Part shown: positions 22,150 to 44,960 of the stretch, piece by piece | Position numbering within the stretch: position 1 is the stretch's first letter | How the letters are laid out: the number at the start of each line of letters is the position of its first letter | Source of the DNA: Cristatella mucedo | Taxonomy: Eukaryota > Bryozoa > Phylactolaemata > Cristatellidae | NCBI GenBank assembly: GCA_009760855.2 | Contig: WPIO01000047.1 | Span: forward strand, 1,225,001 to 1,270,000 | Direction: 5' to 3' | Length of the DNA: 45,000 bases | Program-made: the position numbers and the translations under genes | The notes under the pieces: model-generated | Database searches by the model: none | Seen by the model: only the letters and a program-made list of their open reading frames with translations | Told to the model about the DNA's origin: nothing

Positions 22150-22778
22150 CAATACCATGTGATGCGCGACTCGGCAGCTAGGCTTCACTGTCGCGACCGT
22201 CGCAGTTGCCATATCGAATCACTTCTAGCTTACCTCCACTGACTCCCAGTCAAGCAACGCGTCAACTTTAAGGTTATGTCACTCACTTGTAGGTCCCTTC
22301 ATTCTTTTGCTCTAGCATATCTCTATTTGCATACAACCACCCGCTTTTCGGAATCTGGCAGTTTAGCTACACCTCGTACTTACCAAAATTACTTTGGAGA
22401 TCTTACCTTTAGTTCGTTTGCTCCCAAAGCCTGAAAATCACTTCCGACTGGTCTTATGACATTCCCTGACTTGATGACATCTAAAAAGTCGCTTAAAACG
22501 CATCTATTTATCCTAGTATTTTGTGGGTCCATGCGATTCGTCTATTTTGTGCTTATTCGAGCTTATATCGTCCATGCTGCCACTAAACAATTTTTGAATG
22601 CTGAGCTGGTACAGGTCACTTCTGATTATGTTATGCTTGTTGTCATTGTCAGCATGCTTTCACTAATCATTTGACCGTGCTTCCTTTGCTGCATTTATAA
22701 AATGCCTAGAATGAGCTTAAGTTTTCCGAGGCCAATATACAAATATGTTATTATTATCTTTATTATTACTAGTCATGT
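22150..22778 (+). mobile_element. LINE family A insertion in the hAT relic, second copy
   Basis: It starts near GCAGCTAGGCTTCACTGTCG (the SAARLHCR codons) and continues through SHSFALAYL-type and GDLTFSSFAPKA-type codons to a 3' UTR and a TATTATTATCTTTATTATTA tail. The hAT frame resumes at about 22780, so this insertion is younger than the hAT. Confidence 0.8.
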
Positions 22779-23880
22779 AATTCTTTCAGTGTGGCTGACA
22801 TCCGGGATACAGTCAAGAATAGCTGAAAAGTATTTTGCTGGCTTGGCTGCTTCTGTAATCGGATGCTTCCTTGTAGAAGCTAAAGCTCATATTAATTCAT
22901 CCTAAATGTCTTTCCAAGATAATGTACGTACGCTTCTATGTCAGTAACCCTTCAATCGTAGGTTTTCCATCATCAGAGGATTGAAGAGGGGCAGAAACTC
23001 AATTAGTTTGAGAAACTCTCTATTCCCACATGCAAAGAGCTTTTCGTTTGATCCGCGAAATGCTAAGTTTTGAGCTCCAAGTACTTTGCTTAATCGTTTG
23101 TTTGCATTGCTTCATCCATTGTCTTGCTTTCTGCTGGCCGCACCTCTAATTTTCTCCAAGCTTGATCACTTTCTAATAGTGGTGGACTTTTCTCTTGTGA
23201 GAACAAAATTGCAGACAGGTTTTTCCAATCTTTACAGCCATTTTCTCGGATGGGCGAGGTGGTAGCCTCCTTGCTAGATAGCTTACAGCATAATCGGAAT
23301 ACTGCATCTCTTGATAAGCAACACATCAACCCCAGGCGGCACACCTCTTCCCCATTTTAAAGCTTTCTTTTGTAATGGAGCTGATCAAATCTTCAGGGTG
23401 AATTTTTGGGAAGTCAAGGGCACAATCGTGCTGTGGTTCCTTTTGCACTAAAAGTGCAATCGTGTTTCTGATATTACCCGACAGCCACGTGGAAGGGTCA
23501 CTCTAATCCAACTCGGGTTTAACTTGTTGCAAGACATGAACTGAATTTTCTTGATTGTCACTTATCTCTATCCGTTTTTGTCTTTGCTTGGAAGCGGTTT
23601 CTTCATCTTGCTCATCCAGGCATTTTTGCTGTTCAATATTTTGTCTATTATTTATTTACTCGTCTGGCAGTTTATTTGAGGATTTTTGCTTCTTTAGGTA
23701 TTTTATTTATGAATGCCTTTCTTTTGCTTGCTCTTTGGCCTTTTCAGCCCTTTTCAGCCCCATACTCTTACGGTGTTGAGCCTCTGGCTGCTTTTTAGTG
23801 TCTAAATGCTCTGTAAAAAAAAATAATAACATGCATAGCCTGTATGATGCTCTTGCACTGTACCACTGGGTGTATAGTTT

Positions 23881-24978
23881 CTGACAATGAGCAATCATTA
23901 TTATTTTTGGCCTTACCGCAAGCCTTCCGCCGGAAGCAGAAGCCTACTGCTGGTCGTCCAGTCATCAGCTGCAGGGCGAGGCTACGAGCGGAGCTGCGGC
24001 CCGACTAAGTGCAGCACTCCCAGGAGCCTCGGCCGCGCCAGCCGCCTGATCTACTGCCGGCTACTGCGGACCGACCGCTGCCTGTCTGCTGTGCAGATAA
24101 TTACGCAGACGCTCCGAAGCCGACTTAGCGCGAGCAGCCGTAGCAGCCGTAGCAGCCGTAGCCAAAGCCGTAGTGGCAGAGACTTCGCCGTCATTCGTGC
24201 ATCACGATACGATCACCGTGGAGGACTGAGAGGAATCATGGACTGCGGGCTCGGTAAAATGGGCCCAAGCTACATAATCGTCAGCAAGAGGCCTGCGACT
24301 CTCAACTCACCTTTGAAGCTAGCCTGACTTGAGCCTGCACGGCCCCACGGCGGTTCGTGCCTTTGAGGACCACGGCAACTTGAGGCCTTTGAAGACTGCG
24401 GAGACTTGAGGATTTTGATACTCGACCCACCATCGTTGCTGGGAATGGACTCGCTAGCTTGCACCGGAATGGATTCTCCAGTAGCAGCCCTTGGGGAATA
24501 GGAAACCTGCAGAGGATTCTACCGTCGGTTTGAGCAGCATAGATACATGACTCCATTGCCCACCTCCATTGCAAACAATTCGCACCGCCACCCCTTGCTT
24601 CTGCACTGATCGAATAGTTCTTCTTAGTAGCTTTTTATCATACTCATTCAATCAGCTGCGAAAATGTTTTGATCTGGTCATTGTTGCAGTGTTAGCTATT
24701 AACACCTTACCAAAACATGGCTATCCTAAGCTTTCTAGTTTTTTTTCTGTCGCTCCAGTTAGCCCAGCATCCTGGGAGATTTTCCAGTTCGCCTAGCAAA
24801 AGCTCCGGCTCTGAGTATATGACAATAAAAGTAAGAAGTCGTTTGTCTAGCGCCCTTAACAAACTTAATTTCTATTGAAATGAATTAAAAATCGCTGCAG
24901 GGAAATCAGTTCTTAAGAGCTATTGTCTTTCACAGCATCAAGCCTGCAAAAGCAAGACAGCGTCACGCTTAGGCTATA
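23881..24978. other. unassigned stretch, partly GC-rich
   Basis: A 146-codon plus-strand frame (23887-24327) is Ser/Arg-rich and contains a 9-bp tandem repeat (AGCAGCCGT, three units near 24133-24160). A second repeat family, CTTGAGG-CCTTTGAAGACTGCGG, lies near 24360-24420. No domain was recognised. Confidence 0.3.
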
Positions 24979-25148
24979 ATGCTAATAATGATAATAACAA
25001 TACATTTGATATAGCGCCCTCAAGAACTCGATCTCTCTCTAGGCACTTTACATTTGCTATAAAGGAAACGCGATCGAATGTTTAGTGATAGGATGCTCAA
25101 AACACAACAAGAATAACATGATTATGGGTGACATTCACAGGATCGTAA
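24979..25148 (-). mobile_element. LINE family A 3' part, left of a SINE insertion
   Basis: It begins with the tail TAATAATGATAATAACAATA, then TAGCGCCCTCAAGAACTCGA and the 3' UTR to ACATTCACAGGATC. The same LINE resumes after the SINE at about 25345. Confidence 0.8.
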
Positions 25149-25344
25149 TGTGAGCCGTGATGGCCCACTTGAAAATACGTGAAAGCGGTTGCTTTCACGA
25201 CTTCGGCCGCGAGGTCGTGGGTTCGAATCCTGCGATGGGCGATTCTTTATCGCCGTTGCAAGCGGTGGTGATAGCCGTAGAAGCTCTTCTGTCTCTATGC
25301 AAAAAGATGCTGTTTAATCAGCTAGGATTTACTTATTTTATTTT
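25149..25344 (+). mobile_element. tRNA-derived SINE inside LINE-A
   Basis: Second nearly complete SINE: GAGCCGTGATGGCCCACTTG at the head, box B GGTTCGAATCC at about 25222, body GGGCGATTCTTTATCGCCGT and end TTAATCAGCTAGGATTTAC. It is inserted in the 3' UTR of a LINE-A. The flanks (TAATG and GCATGCAAT) suggest a degraded target duplication, but I cannot define it. Confidence 0.85.
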
Positions 25345-25975
25345 AGCAGCATGCAATATAGTTATGCATTATGGTTAGTCGCAGCATGCACAGTGTCAGC
25401 ACGCATAAGCACATAAAAGGAACGAATCACAGGGACCCAGTGAATGCTGTGATAAATAAATGTGTTTTGGTTTCTTTTTAAATCTAGTCAAGTCAGGAGA
25501 TGTCGGGACGACAGTTGGGAGTGAGTTCCAGGTTTTTGGAGCATAAGAACCAAGGGTACGGTCTCCAAAGCATTAGAGGTTTGTACGTGGTATAGGTAAA
25601 CAATTAGATTCCGAAAAGCGAGCTGTATGACACTTAGCCTGGTGGGGCAATAGATCCGATAAGGATGCTGAAGCCAAAGAATGAAGTGACCTAAAAGTGA
25701 GTGACAAAACCTTGAAGTCGATGTTTTGCTTGACTGGGAGCTAGTGCAGATCACTGAGAAGTGGTGATATGTGGCAACTGCGATGCTCGACAGACAAGCA
25801 TAGCTGCAGGGTTTTGGATCAGCTGTAAACGTCTGATTGCACAGGCCGGTAGACCAGAAAGCAGTGAGTTACAGTAGTCAAGACGGGATGTCGCAAATGC
25901 ATGGACCAATGTAGATGTGGTATTCCTGTCTTAACAAGCCCAAATTTTCGCAATATTATGAAGCTGCAAACAGGA
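25345..25975 (-). mobile_element. LINE family A, right of the SINE insertion
   Basis: The 3' UTR resumes at GCAGCATGCAATATAG, then the minus-strand C-terminal coding region follows (RFCHSLLGHFILWLQHPYRI, VQTSNALETVPLVLMLQKPG in frameshifted form). It reaches the LDFCNSLL region near 25860-25890 and is truncated near 25975. Confidence 0.8.
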
Positions 25976-26034
25976 AAACACTACTGGCCACCGGCAAGTA
26001 AGTCCTCTGGTTAATAGTATGCACTGATCTATCC

Positions 26035-26105
26035 TGCGTAACACTCACTCACATAGTCTTTATGACTTTGTGGAGCTACAGACAAAGATACATTACATTA
26101 CTTTA
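26035..26105 (+). mobile_element. LINE family B terminal fragment
   Basis: CCTGCGTAACACTCACTCAC, AGTCTTTATGACTTTGTGGA and CAGACAAAGATACATTACAT match the last bases of family B, including the ACATT repeat end. Confidence 0.65.
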
Positions 26106-26109
26106 CTGA

Positions 26110-26560
26110 ATCGTGCACGGTGCGCAGGCAAAGCCCATCGGAACAATAGAGGCATGATCACTAGGGGAGGAGAAAGGTGACAGGAGCAGATGCGTCTTGA
26201 GCTGAGACTTTAAAGGTTGCAAGGTCAGTGCAGGTAGGGACACTACCCGGTGGCGAGTTCTCGACTTTTGGTGCATATGAGTGGAAACTCAATCAACAAG
26301 ATTTCAATTTAGTAGCAAGAACTGTTGTCTGACGCTAGCGAATGATTTGACCTGTAAGCCAGAGAGGGGATCGGGAAATCGATTCAATACTTGATAGGGA
26401 GCCAATGAAGCTCAGACGAAAAAGGAGCGATTTTGCATCTACACAGTCGACGAAAGACCAGATGAGCCGCTGAATTGTATACCCTTACAGAGGACTGCGG
26501 AAACCGCCAGAAGCCCTGAAAAAAAATCGGAAATTGCAATACTCCAGATGTGATGTCGCA
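26110..26560 (-). mobile_element. LINE fragment, third family (C)
   Basis: The minus-strand frame 26384-26623 includes VRVYNSAAHLVFRRLCRCKI and APFSSELHWLPIKY, followed downstream by frameshifted codons that resemble ATFKVSAQDASAP. This corresponds to the QNSAARLV..HWLPVKQ region of family A but belongs to a different LINE lineage. It is truncated at both ends. Confidence 0.65.
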
Positions 26561-26564
26561 AATG

Positions 26565-26850
26565 GGTGAACTTATTTCACTTCTGCAACAACGACCATTC
26601 TCCTGCTGCCGACTATGAAACATCTTTTCAAGCCATGCTGAGCTGCTACTTCCATGCTACTCACTGCATTGACTGCTCTCCTGACTCTGCTATGCTTCCC
26701 ACTTTCGCTTGGTTGCGTGAGATGAAGCCTGTTGGCTACGGAATGCGTACTGAAAGCCGCTTAGGCTGAGTGTGCTACACAAAACTCTCCTACATAACCC
26801 CCACGTAAGTCTTTGTGGAGCTACAGACTGAGATACATATATGCATACAT
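26565..26850 (+). mobile_element. LINE family B fragment (C-terminus and 3' UTR)
   Basis: The frame 26566-26769 encodes HSPAADYETSFQAMLSCYFH, ATHCIDCSPDSAMLPTF and KPVGYGMRTESRLG before TGA, then the family B 3' UTR (GTAAGTCTTTGTGGAGCTAC). It is nearly identical in sequence type to 4992-5295. Confidence 0.85.
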
Positions 26851-28094
26851 GCATACATACTGTCGACTGTCGTATTATTTTGTAAGCTGCTTTGATTTGA
26901 GCAATGTTCTTTAACAATACTTATTTAAAAAGTAATCACCATGCAACAAGGTTATAGCTGTGCAAAAGCTCAGCCACAATTACTTGCCGACTAGCAGATC
27001 GTCGCCAAGACTGGCCGTTTCGGTCAGGCCCCTCCTTTTTATCGGCTCCACAGTGACAAGTTCCAGTGTTTATATGTGTACTTTAATAACATGTTTATCA
27101 GAATCATTCTTGGCACTATTTCATAGTTGAATGCACACCAGTGTTCAAGTTCAGCTATGAGAGTACGTGTTCCAGCTAAATAAGAAAATTAATAAACCAT
27201 ACTCACTGATATTTGACATTAGATACGTTATGGCAAAACCCTCAACGTGCAACTATAAATATCACGATGGGCCCAGACTCTTGGACCGACATTTGTCCGG
27301 TGGACTCTTGATCTAAATCGTGGAGGGACGGACTCACGTATACAAGTGAACAAGTTGATTTTCTTCAATAAACTCTTGAAAATAAACGTATCTTTAGCAT
27401 TCACGACATTCAGCATAACAAAAAAGCGTCGGAGCTCAAGGAAAAGATCTGAAAAGCATATCGAGCGATGAAAGAGAGCAGTCTCACAGAATCGCATATA
27501 CGTGTATTGTGAATAAAATCGCTGGCACATGGGGTCGCTAATGGATACATTAGCAAGAGTCGACACCCACTAGATCCTCTAGCCGTTAAAAGTACCACAA
27601 AAAAGCCGAAGCTGCAATGCGTTAAAAAAAGTTATAAGGTACAAATTAAGTGGAGGCCCATAACATCAACGAGCGGTTTGCAACCACTCCCAGAAGCAGA
27701 TCGATCTACAGTACATGTGACGGATTCAGCAAAAACGTGAGGTACAGAGGGCCGAGAATTTGGCGGTCCCCACGACGCACGTTCGTGGATACACAAATCC
27801 GAACCGGTCTGTGGACAAGTGTGATAGTTAGGCTTAATTTAAAACCACTCTAAAAGCTCAAAGCCTGGCAATGCAACGTGGTGGCGCGCTACTAAATCGA
27901 TTGGGGTCGCGTCCACAGCAAAAGCCGGTAAGCGGTTCAGCCTGTCACTGTCCTTCGGCCGCCAATCTTCGAGGAGGTAGGTGGGCGTTGGCAGCGAGAA
28001 GGTTGGGTCTCAAGTCTCAGGGATGTGCCTCGGATAAAATTAGCCTTCAGTGACTGCATTGCCTCTTGCTGAGCAGACACCGGGCTTCGGGCGC
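26851..28094. other. intergenic stretch 3' of the receptor-like gene
   Basis: No frame above 112 codons and no recognisable domain or repeat. As 28095 carries the stop of a minus-strand gene, its 3' UTR should lie in the right part of this stretch. I see no canonical polyadenylation signal (TTTATT on the plus strand) close to the stop. Confidence 0.35.
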
Positions 28095-40650
<12,556 letters not shown>

Positions 40651-40754
40651 CTGTAAAAAAGAAGTAGCTGAGCTGGCAACACGTTCCTGGCTGCCCTGAG
40701 CATGCCCTTGGTAACCTTGCTTGCAGGCGATGCCACCCTGCAGACCTGTAGCTG

Positions 40755-40855
40755 TCGACCGAGGTCGTGGATTCCAATCCTGCAGTGGGCGATCCTTTAT
40801 TGCCAATTGCAAGCAGTGGTGAAAGCCATCAAGGTTCTTCTGCCACTGTATATAC
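40755..40855 (+). mobile_element. tRNA-derived SINE, partial copy
   Basis: CGAGGTCGTGGATTCCAATC (diverged box B), CCTGCAGTGGGCGATCCTTT and AAGCAGTGGTGAAAGCCATC match the SINE body. The copy lacks the head and runs into a microsatellite. Confidence 0.7.
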
Positions 40856-40859
40856 TGGT

Positions 40860-40927
<68 letters not shown>

Positions 40928-40965
40928 ATGCATATGTATATGTATATATATATGTATATGTATGT

Positions 40966-40992
<27 letters not shown>
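40860..40992. repeat. palindromic (CA)n(TA)n(TG)n microsatellite
   Basis: CA repeats run directly into TA repeats and then TG repeats, so the left side is the reverse complement of the right. Degenerate TATG/TATA repeats follow up to 40992. It lies directly after a SINE fragment, so it may have grown from the SINE tail. Confidence 0.9.
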
Positions 40993-40997
<5 letters not shown>

Positions 40998-41767
40998 CAT
41001 GCTGCTCCGCATGACCTTCGGTAGCTTCCCTGCCAGCACTAGCACAGCCTAGCGGTTCCTGCTGTTATCTCGCTGAGTCTTGCATCCTTTGCCAACCTCT
41101 GCAGCTGAGCAATAGACTGCTCCTGCGATCTGCACTGCCAGCTTACTTTCGAGCTCTACTTAGCAAACATGCTCCTATAATGAACGTACCATCTGTCGAT
41201 GACAGAAGCAGGTGCTGAATTAGACTCTTGCCCTCTGCACTCTTTCATCTTACTATGATCAAGTCGGTACACATAGCAGCTTGTGCCGTGCTTTGGCACC
41301 GGTAGCTAAAGGGCTCGTAGCCTATCTACAGGAACCTCGAAGTGAAGAAAGGAGAAGCCAGACGTTAATCGGTATCAGGAGTAGGGCTGCAGGCAACAAG
41401 TGCTACCTCGCCTCGTGGTACGATGTTGGGAAGCTTTCTAGAGGATTCAGCCATCTTTCTTGTTTCACAAAAGCAGATATTCAAGGATGCCAGTTACACT
41501 TTGTTTTGTAGTGCTTCCTCAGAGAGAGCTTCTGCCTTGCATCCAGTTCAGTTACCTGGTCTAGTGCACCAGGACAACCAGCTTTGTCGTCGCCTCGTGA
41601 GAAGGCAGGCAATAGGCTTGTCGACCTACTCCAGCAGGCAGGTGCTGCTGGGCCACGACAGAGGCTCGAAGAGGGACCTGCGTAGCCTACGATGCAAATC
41701 TGATCCACGGGAGTGCATCATCCAGTGCATATATACTTGGGATAAGCCTCGCTGCTATGCAGCTTTT
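40993..41767. other. unassigned stretch, no upstream exon of the gene recognised
   Basis: A plus-strand frame at 41423-41776 (117 codons) and others overlap without any domain. I looked here for minus-strand CUB or signal peptide exons and found none I could support. Confidence 0.3.
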
Positions 41768-42440
41768 GTAATGTAAATGTAATGCATCTCCGTCTGTAAC
41801 TCCACAAAGACTATGCCGGTGTCACACAGAAGAGTTTTATTTAGCGCTCTTGCAGCCTAAGCCGCTTTCAGTGTGCATTCATTAGCCAACAGACTTCATC
41901 TCACACGGTAAAGAGAAAGTGGAAACCATAGCAGAGTCAGGAGAGCAGTTGAGGTAGTGAGTGGCATGGAAGTAGCAGCTCAGGACCGCTGAAAAGGATG
42001 AGCCATAGTCGGCAGTAGGAGAGTAGATGTCGTTGCGTAAGAATTGTGGAAGCGAGTTCCACAGTCTAGAACCTGCAGAGCTAAAGCTTCTGTCGCCAAC
42101 TGTCCTTAAGCTGATGAATGGAACAGCTAATTTATTGTCCACACAGGACCTGAGGGCACGAACAGGCTGAAACCTGTGTAGCGGTTCAGCTAGGTATGGA
42201 GGAGCCAGGCCTAGGGGGGCCTTGTGGGTCCGGGTAAGAACTTTGCTCAGACAGTCAGGGATTGCGCCAAGCCTATCCAGCAAATGAACGGACATTGGCT
42301 GAAAGCTGCAAATTCTGAAATTTGCGGCCATCTAAAATATTGTTTCATGCCAGCAGATGGTAGAATCTGGACGAGCTACGAGTATCACAAACATGCCGAC
42401 ACCGAGGATGGACAGGTTTCTTAGGTTGGAAGCTTCAGAC
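41768..42440 (-). mobile_element. LINE family B, C-terminal part with open frame
   Basis: The minus-strand frame 41882-42331 (149 codons) is the best-preserved family B end: APPYLAEPLHRFQPVRALRS, VDNKLAVPFISLRTVGDRSF, SSAGSRLWNSLPQFLRNDIY, FHATHYLNCSPDSAMVSTF. The 3' UTR follows to GTAATGCATCTCCGTCTGTA at 41778. The element is 5'-truncated near 42440. Confidence 0.88.
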
Positions 42441-42789
42441 AGTCATCTTCAAGTGGTAATGAGCGATTAGTGTTGCGTAACTGCTTGGGGAGTAACTGTT
42501 TATAAGCAATCGTTATCTTTCACGATATATCATAATCTTTCTAAATTAGCGCTTGTCTCATAATAATAATAATAATACACTTAATAAAGCGCCCTCAGAG
42601 AACTCAATCTCTCTCTAGGCGCTTTACATTTGCTGCAAAGGGAAATGCAATTGAATGGTGAGTGATATCATGCTTGATAAACAAACAACATGAATAATAT
42701 GGTCATGGGTGACTTGCACAGAGTCAGATGTAAATGTGGCTAGTGGCAGCATGCACAGTGTCAGCATGCATAATCACTTGAAGGACGAA

Positions 42790-43071
42790 TCACAGGGACC
42801 CACTAAATGCTGTCCTAAATATGTGTGTTTTTAAGTTCTTTGTAAATGTGGTCAAGTCAGGGGATGTTCTGAAGCAAGTCGGGAGTGAGTTCCAGGCTTT
42901 GGGAGCATACGAACTAAATGCACGGTCAAGAAAGGATTTGAGGTTTGTACGAGGTATTGATAGACTGCTGGATTCCGAAAAGCAGGTGGTACGATGCGTG
43001 GCCTGGTGGGGGAGTAGATCTGAGAGATAGGCTGGAGCCAAAGAAAAAAGGGACCTAAAAGTGAGCGACAA
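42790..43071 (-). pseudogene. LINE-A ORF2 C-terminal domain, open frame
   Basis: A 93-codon frame: LAPAYLSDLLPHQATHRTTC, PRTNLKSFLDRAFSSYAPKA, WNSLPTCFRTSPDLTTFTKN and the natural end FRTAFSGSL. This terminal domain is typical of CR1/L2/Rex1-type ORF2 proteins and lies downstream of the RT. It is out of frame with the preceding segment at 43138-43494. Confidence 0.85.
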
Positions 43072-43137
43072 AACCTTGAAGTCAATCCGTTGCTTGACTG
43101 GTAGCCAGTGCAGGTCGGCGAGAAGTGGTGTGATATG

Positions 43138-43494
43138 TCAGCTGCGACGCTCACGACAGACAAGCCTAGCTGTGGAGTTTTGCACCACCTGCAATCGCCT
43201 GATCGCACGTGCTTGTAGGCCAGTAAGCACTGAGTTGCAGAAGTCGAGACGGGATGTCACAAATGCATGGACCAACTTGGATGTGGTATGCTTATCTAAA
43301 CAAGCCCGAATTTTAGCAATGTTATGAAGCTGAAAATAGGCAGATTTGACTGTGGAGCTGATATGGTCGTCTAACGAGAGGTCACTTTGGAACATGACAC
43401 CTAGGTTTTGAGCTGATTCAACAGGAGATATGCTGGCAGAGCCAATTTTGAGCGGCAGCCTTTCCAATTTCTGAATCACACTGGGTTTGCCCAT
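43138..43494 (-). pseudogene. LINE-A ORF2 post-RT segment
   Basis: The frame starts at MGKPSVIQKLERLPLKIGSA, directly after the stop that ends the RT frame, and continues with SPVESAQNLGVMFQSDLSLD, KSAYFQLHNIAKIRACLDKH and FVTSRLDFCNSVLTGLQARA, ending in SRERRS-type codons before a frameshift. It is the thumb/connection part of ORF2. Confidence 0.85.
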
Positions 43495-43509
43495 AACTAG
43501 TAAGTTATT

Positions 43510-43992
43510 TTATTCATCGTTTAGTTTAAGAAAATGTGCAGCCATCCATGTGCGGATGTCATCAATACATGCAGCAAGTGAGTTGAGAGAATTTGAGGTG
43601 CTCGAAGGCTGGGAGGGATCAAAGCAAAGGTACAACTGAGTGTCATCCGCATAGAAGTGAAAGCCTAGATTGTGCTTGGCAATCACATCAGCGAGAGGCA
43701 GAGTATAAACAGTGAAAAGAACCGGACCTAGCACTGAGCCCTGAGGTACTCCATATTTTAGAGGTACTTCAGATGATCTTTGTCCATTCACGTCAACACT
43801 CTGGAGTCTCCCACTGAGATAGGACCTGAACCACTGCAGAGCAGTGCCAGTGATGCCCAGGCGAGATGAGAGGCGCTCTAGAAGTACTTTGTGATCGATG
43901 GTATCAAAAGCTGCCGAAAGATCGAGCAAAACAAGAAGAGACACTCTACCCATGTCTGCATTCCTAAGTAGGTCGTTGTATACCCGAAGCAA
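43510..43992 (-). pseudogene. LINE-A reverse transcriptase domain
   Basis: This 160-codon frame carries the RT catalytic core. Motif A is LLVLLDLSAAFDTIDHKVLL, with the catalytic Asp of LDLSAAFD. Motif B is YGVPQGSVLGPVLFTVYTLP. Motif C is FHFYADDTQLYLCF, with both Asp of YADD. A motif D-like region is WMAAHFLKLND. All catalytic residues visible are intact. The frame is stopped at NDE-stop where sister copies read DDKT and continue into MGKPS, so the element needs a single correction to be open here and is non-autonomous as it stands. Sequence upstream (44000-44055) contributes the first RT motif in another frame or before the ATG. Confidence 0.92.
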
Positions 43993-44065
43993 TGCTGACT
44001 CTGTGGAGTGATTAGCTCTAAAGCCAGACTGGAACTTACTAGCAAGGTGTGAAGTTTCGACAAAT

Positions 44066-44754
44066 CAACAACTCATCGGTTCTCACAGCAAACGGCAACA
44101 CTGCTTCAGTGCCTGGTCGCTTTGTCTAGCTGAATATCCTCTTACCTCTTTGTCTTTCTGAATGCCAAGTGTACAAGGAAGTGGAATGCTGGCACCCTCC
44201 CCCACCCACAGCACAGCACCCACCCACAGCAGCTGCTTTCGAAATCAGGCCAGTTTACAGCAACACGACCAACCGAAGCAACCAGCTGACTGGCAGTGGC
44301 TGCTGCTCTGATGCTATCAATTCCTGGGGGTTAGGCAAAGCTGTGAAGGCACTCAAACGTGCCCATTTCCACGCACCAGTGAGCACAGCAGGCTCAAGCA
44401 GCCTAAATTGCCAGGGTGAGGGGACATCGTCTGGCACTGGCCTTCGTGATACAGCTGTTTACTAGGTAGTAGTACCAGGAAGCAAGAACCTTGCGACAGG
44501 CCAGTCAATAGCCGATTGGCTAGACGAGACTAGTCAGTCGTCTGCAGCTAATTAGGTCGGCCCATGGAAGTCTCATGAGCATGTACCAGGATGTAGCACG
44601 ACTGCCAAGCTGTCAATCTGGTTAGTGACACGTCGGTGCAATGTCGTGACAGATGGTGACTGCCAGAAAGAATAAGGGCTGACCTTTGCGTTGGGCTCGC
44701 TGAATGCATGACTGCTTGTATCTTCGATCTAGCATACTTGTTTTTAAATCTGTA
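44066..44754. other. unassigned stretch
   Basis: Overlapping frames of 60-98 codons on both strands show no domain. A tandem CCCACCCACAGCA-type repeat lies at about 44202-44232. Searched for the first exons of the minus-strand receptor-like gene without success. Confidence 0.3.
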
Positions 44755-44960
44755 ACTGCACTCAGTGCCAGAAAGACTGAGTGAAAGAAAGAAAGACTAA
44801 GTGGGGATTGTCATGCAGGAGCCACGTCGTATATAGCGCACTCAAGCAGGAGCGACTTTCGGCGAGCATGCAGTATCAAACAGACTTTATCACACCCAAT
44901 GAAGAGAAAGTGAGATGCATAGCTTCTTTAGGAAGGGCAGTCGAGGAAACGACTTGGGTC
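44755..44960 (-). mobile_element. LINE family B 3' fragment, reaching toward the window edge
   Basis: CTGTAACTGCACTCAGTGCC, AAAGACTAAGTGGGGATTGT and AGCGCACTCAAGCAGGAGCG are antisense to the family B 3' UTR, followed by CAAACAGACTTTATCACACC. It contains a local duplication (GAAAGACTGAGTGAAAGAAAGAAAGAC). Confidence 0.65.

Larger units (their letters stand above)
20640..23880 (-). pseudogene. hAT superfamily transposase relic, ZMYM1/TTF-type
   Basis: Broken minus-strand frames give, from N- to C-terminus, the order of a zinc finger TTF/MYM-associated hAT transposase. A Lys-rich start with KKQPEAQHRK lies near 23790. At about 23390-23500 there is NTIALLV, then KNHSTIV-like DCALDFPKIHPEDLISS. 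At 23090-23344 an open frame carries FRLCCKLSSKEATTSPIREN, WKNLSAILFSQEKSPPLLES and QAWRKLEVRP, followed by NLAFRGSNEKLFACGN. Near 22790-22830, KYFSAILDCIPDVSHTE-like codons are visible. The GQGYDN-like and NPRAFYVPC-like regions lie at about 21880-22010. The C-terminal dimerisation region lies near 20640-20830 (SEASGESSFSKLKLRK, then FNLSSSLDMKEIV). Stops and frameshifts are frequent, and two LINE-A insertions (21206-21416, 22150-22778) split it. Terminal inverted repeats were not identified. The element is inactive. Confidence 0.75.
42561..44065 (-). mobile_element. LINE family A, best-preserved copy
   Basis: A 5'-truncated, otherwise complete 3' half: reverse transcriptase from its first fingers motif at about 44055 (FQSGFRANHSTESALL codons), the palm, the post-RT domain, a C-terminus ending in FRTAFSGSL, and a 3' UTR ending in the hairpin (42588-42628) and (ATT)n at 42561-42577. 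Coding continuity is broken only by one in-frame stop after LKLNDE near 43510 and by a few frameshifts in the last third. It serves as the reference for all other family A pieces in this window. Confidence 0.92.

Noticed and set aside
23887-24327. 146-codon Ser/Arg-rich frame as a possible RS-domain protein
   Set aside because: The RS-like part comes from a short AGCAGCCGT tandem repeat; no other domain or conserved context.
40702-41052. Frames with His-Thr and Tyr-Ile runs
   Set aside because: They are translations of the CA/TA/TG microsatellite and a SINE fragment.
44169-44465. First exon of the receptor-like gene, or a separate small gene
   Set aside because: Frames on both strands have no signal peptide or CUB similarity, and no splice pair could be supported.
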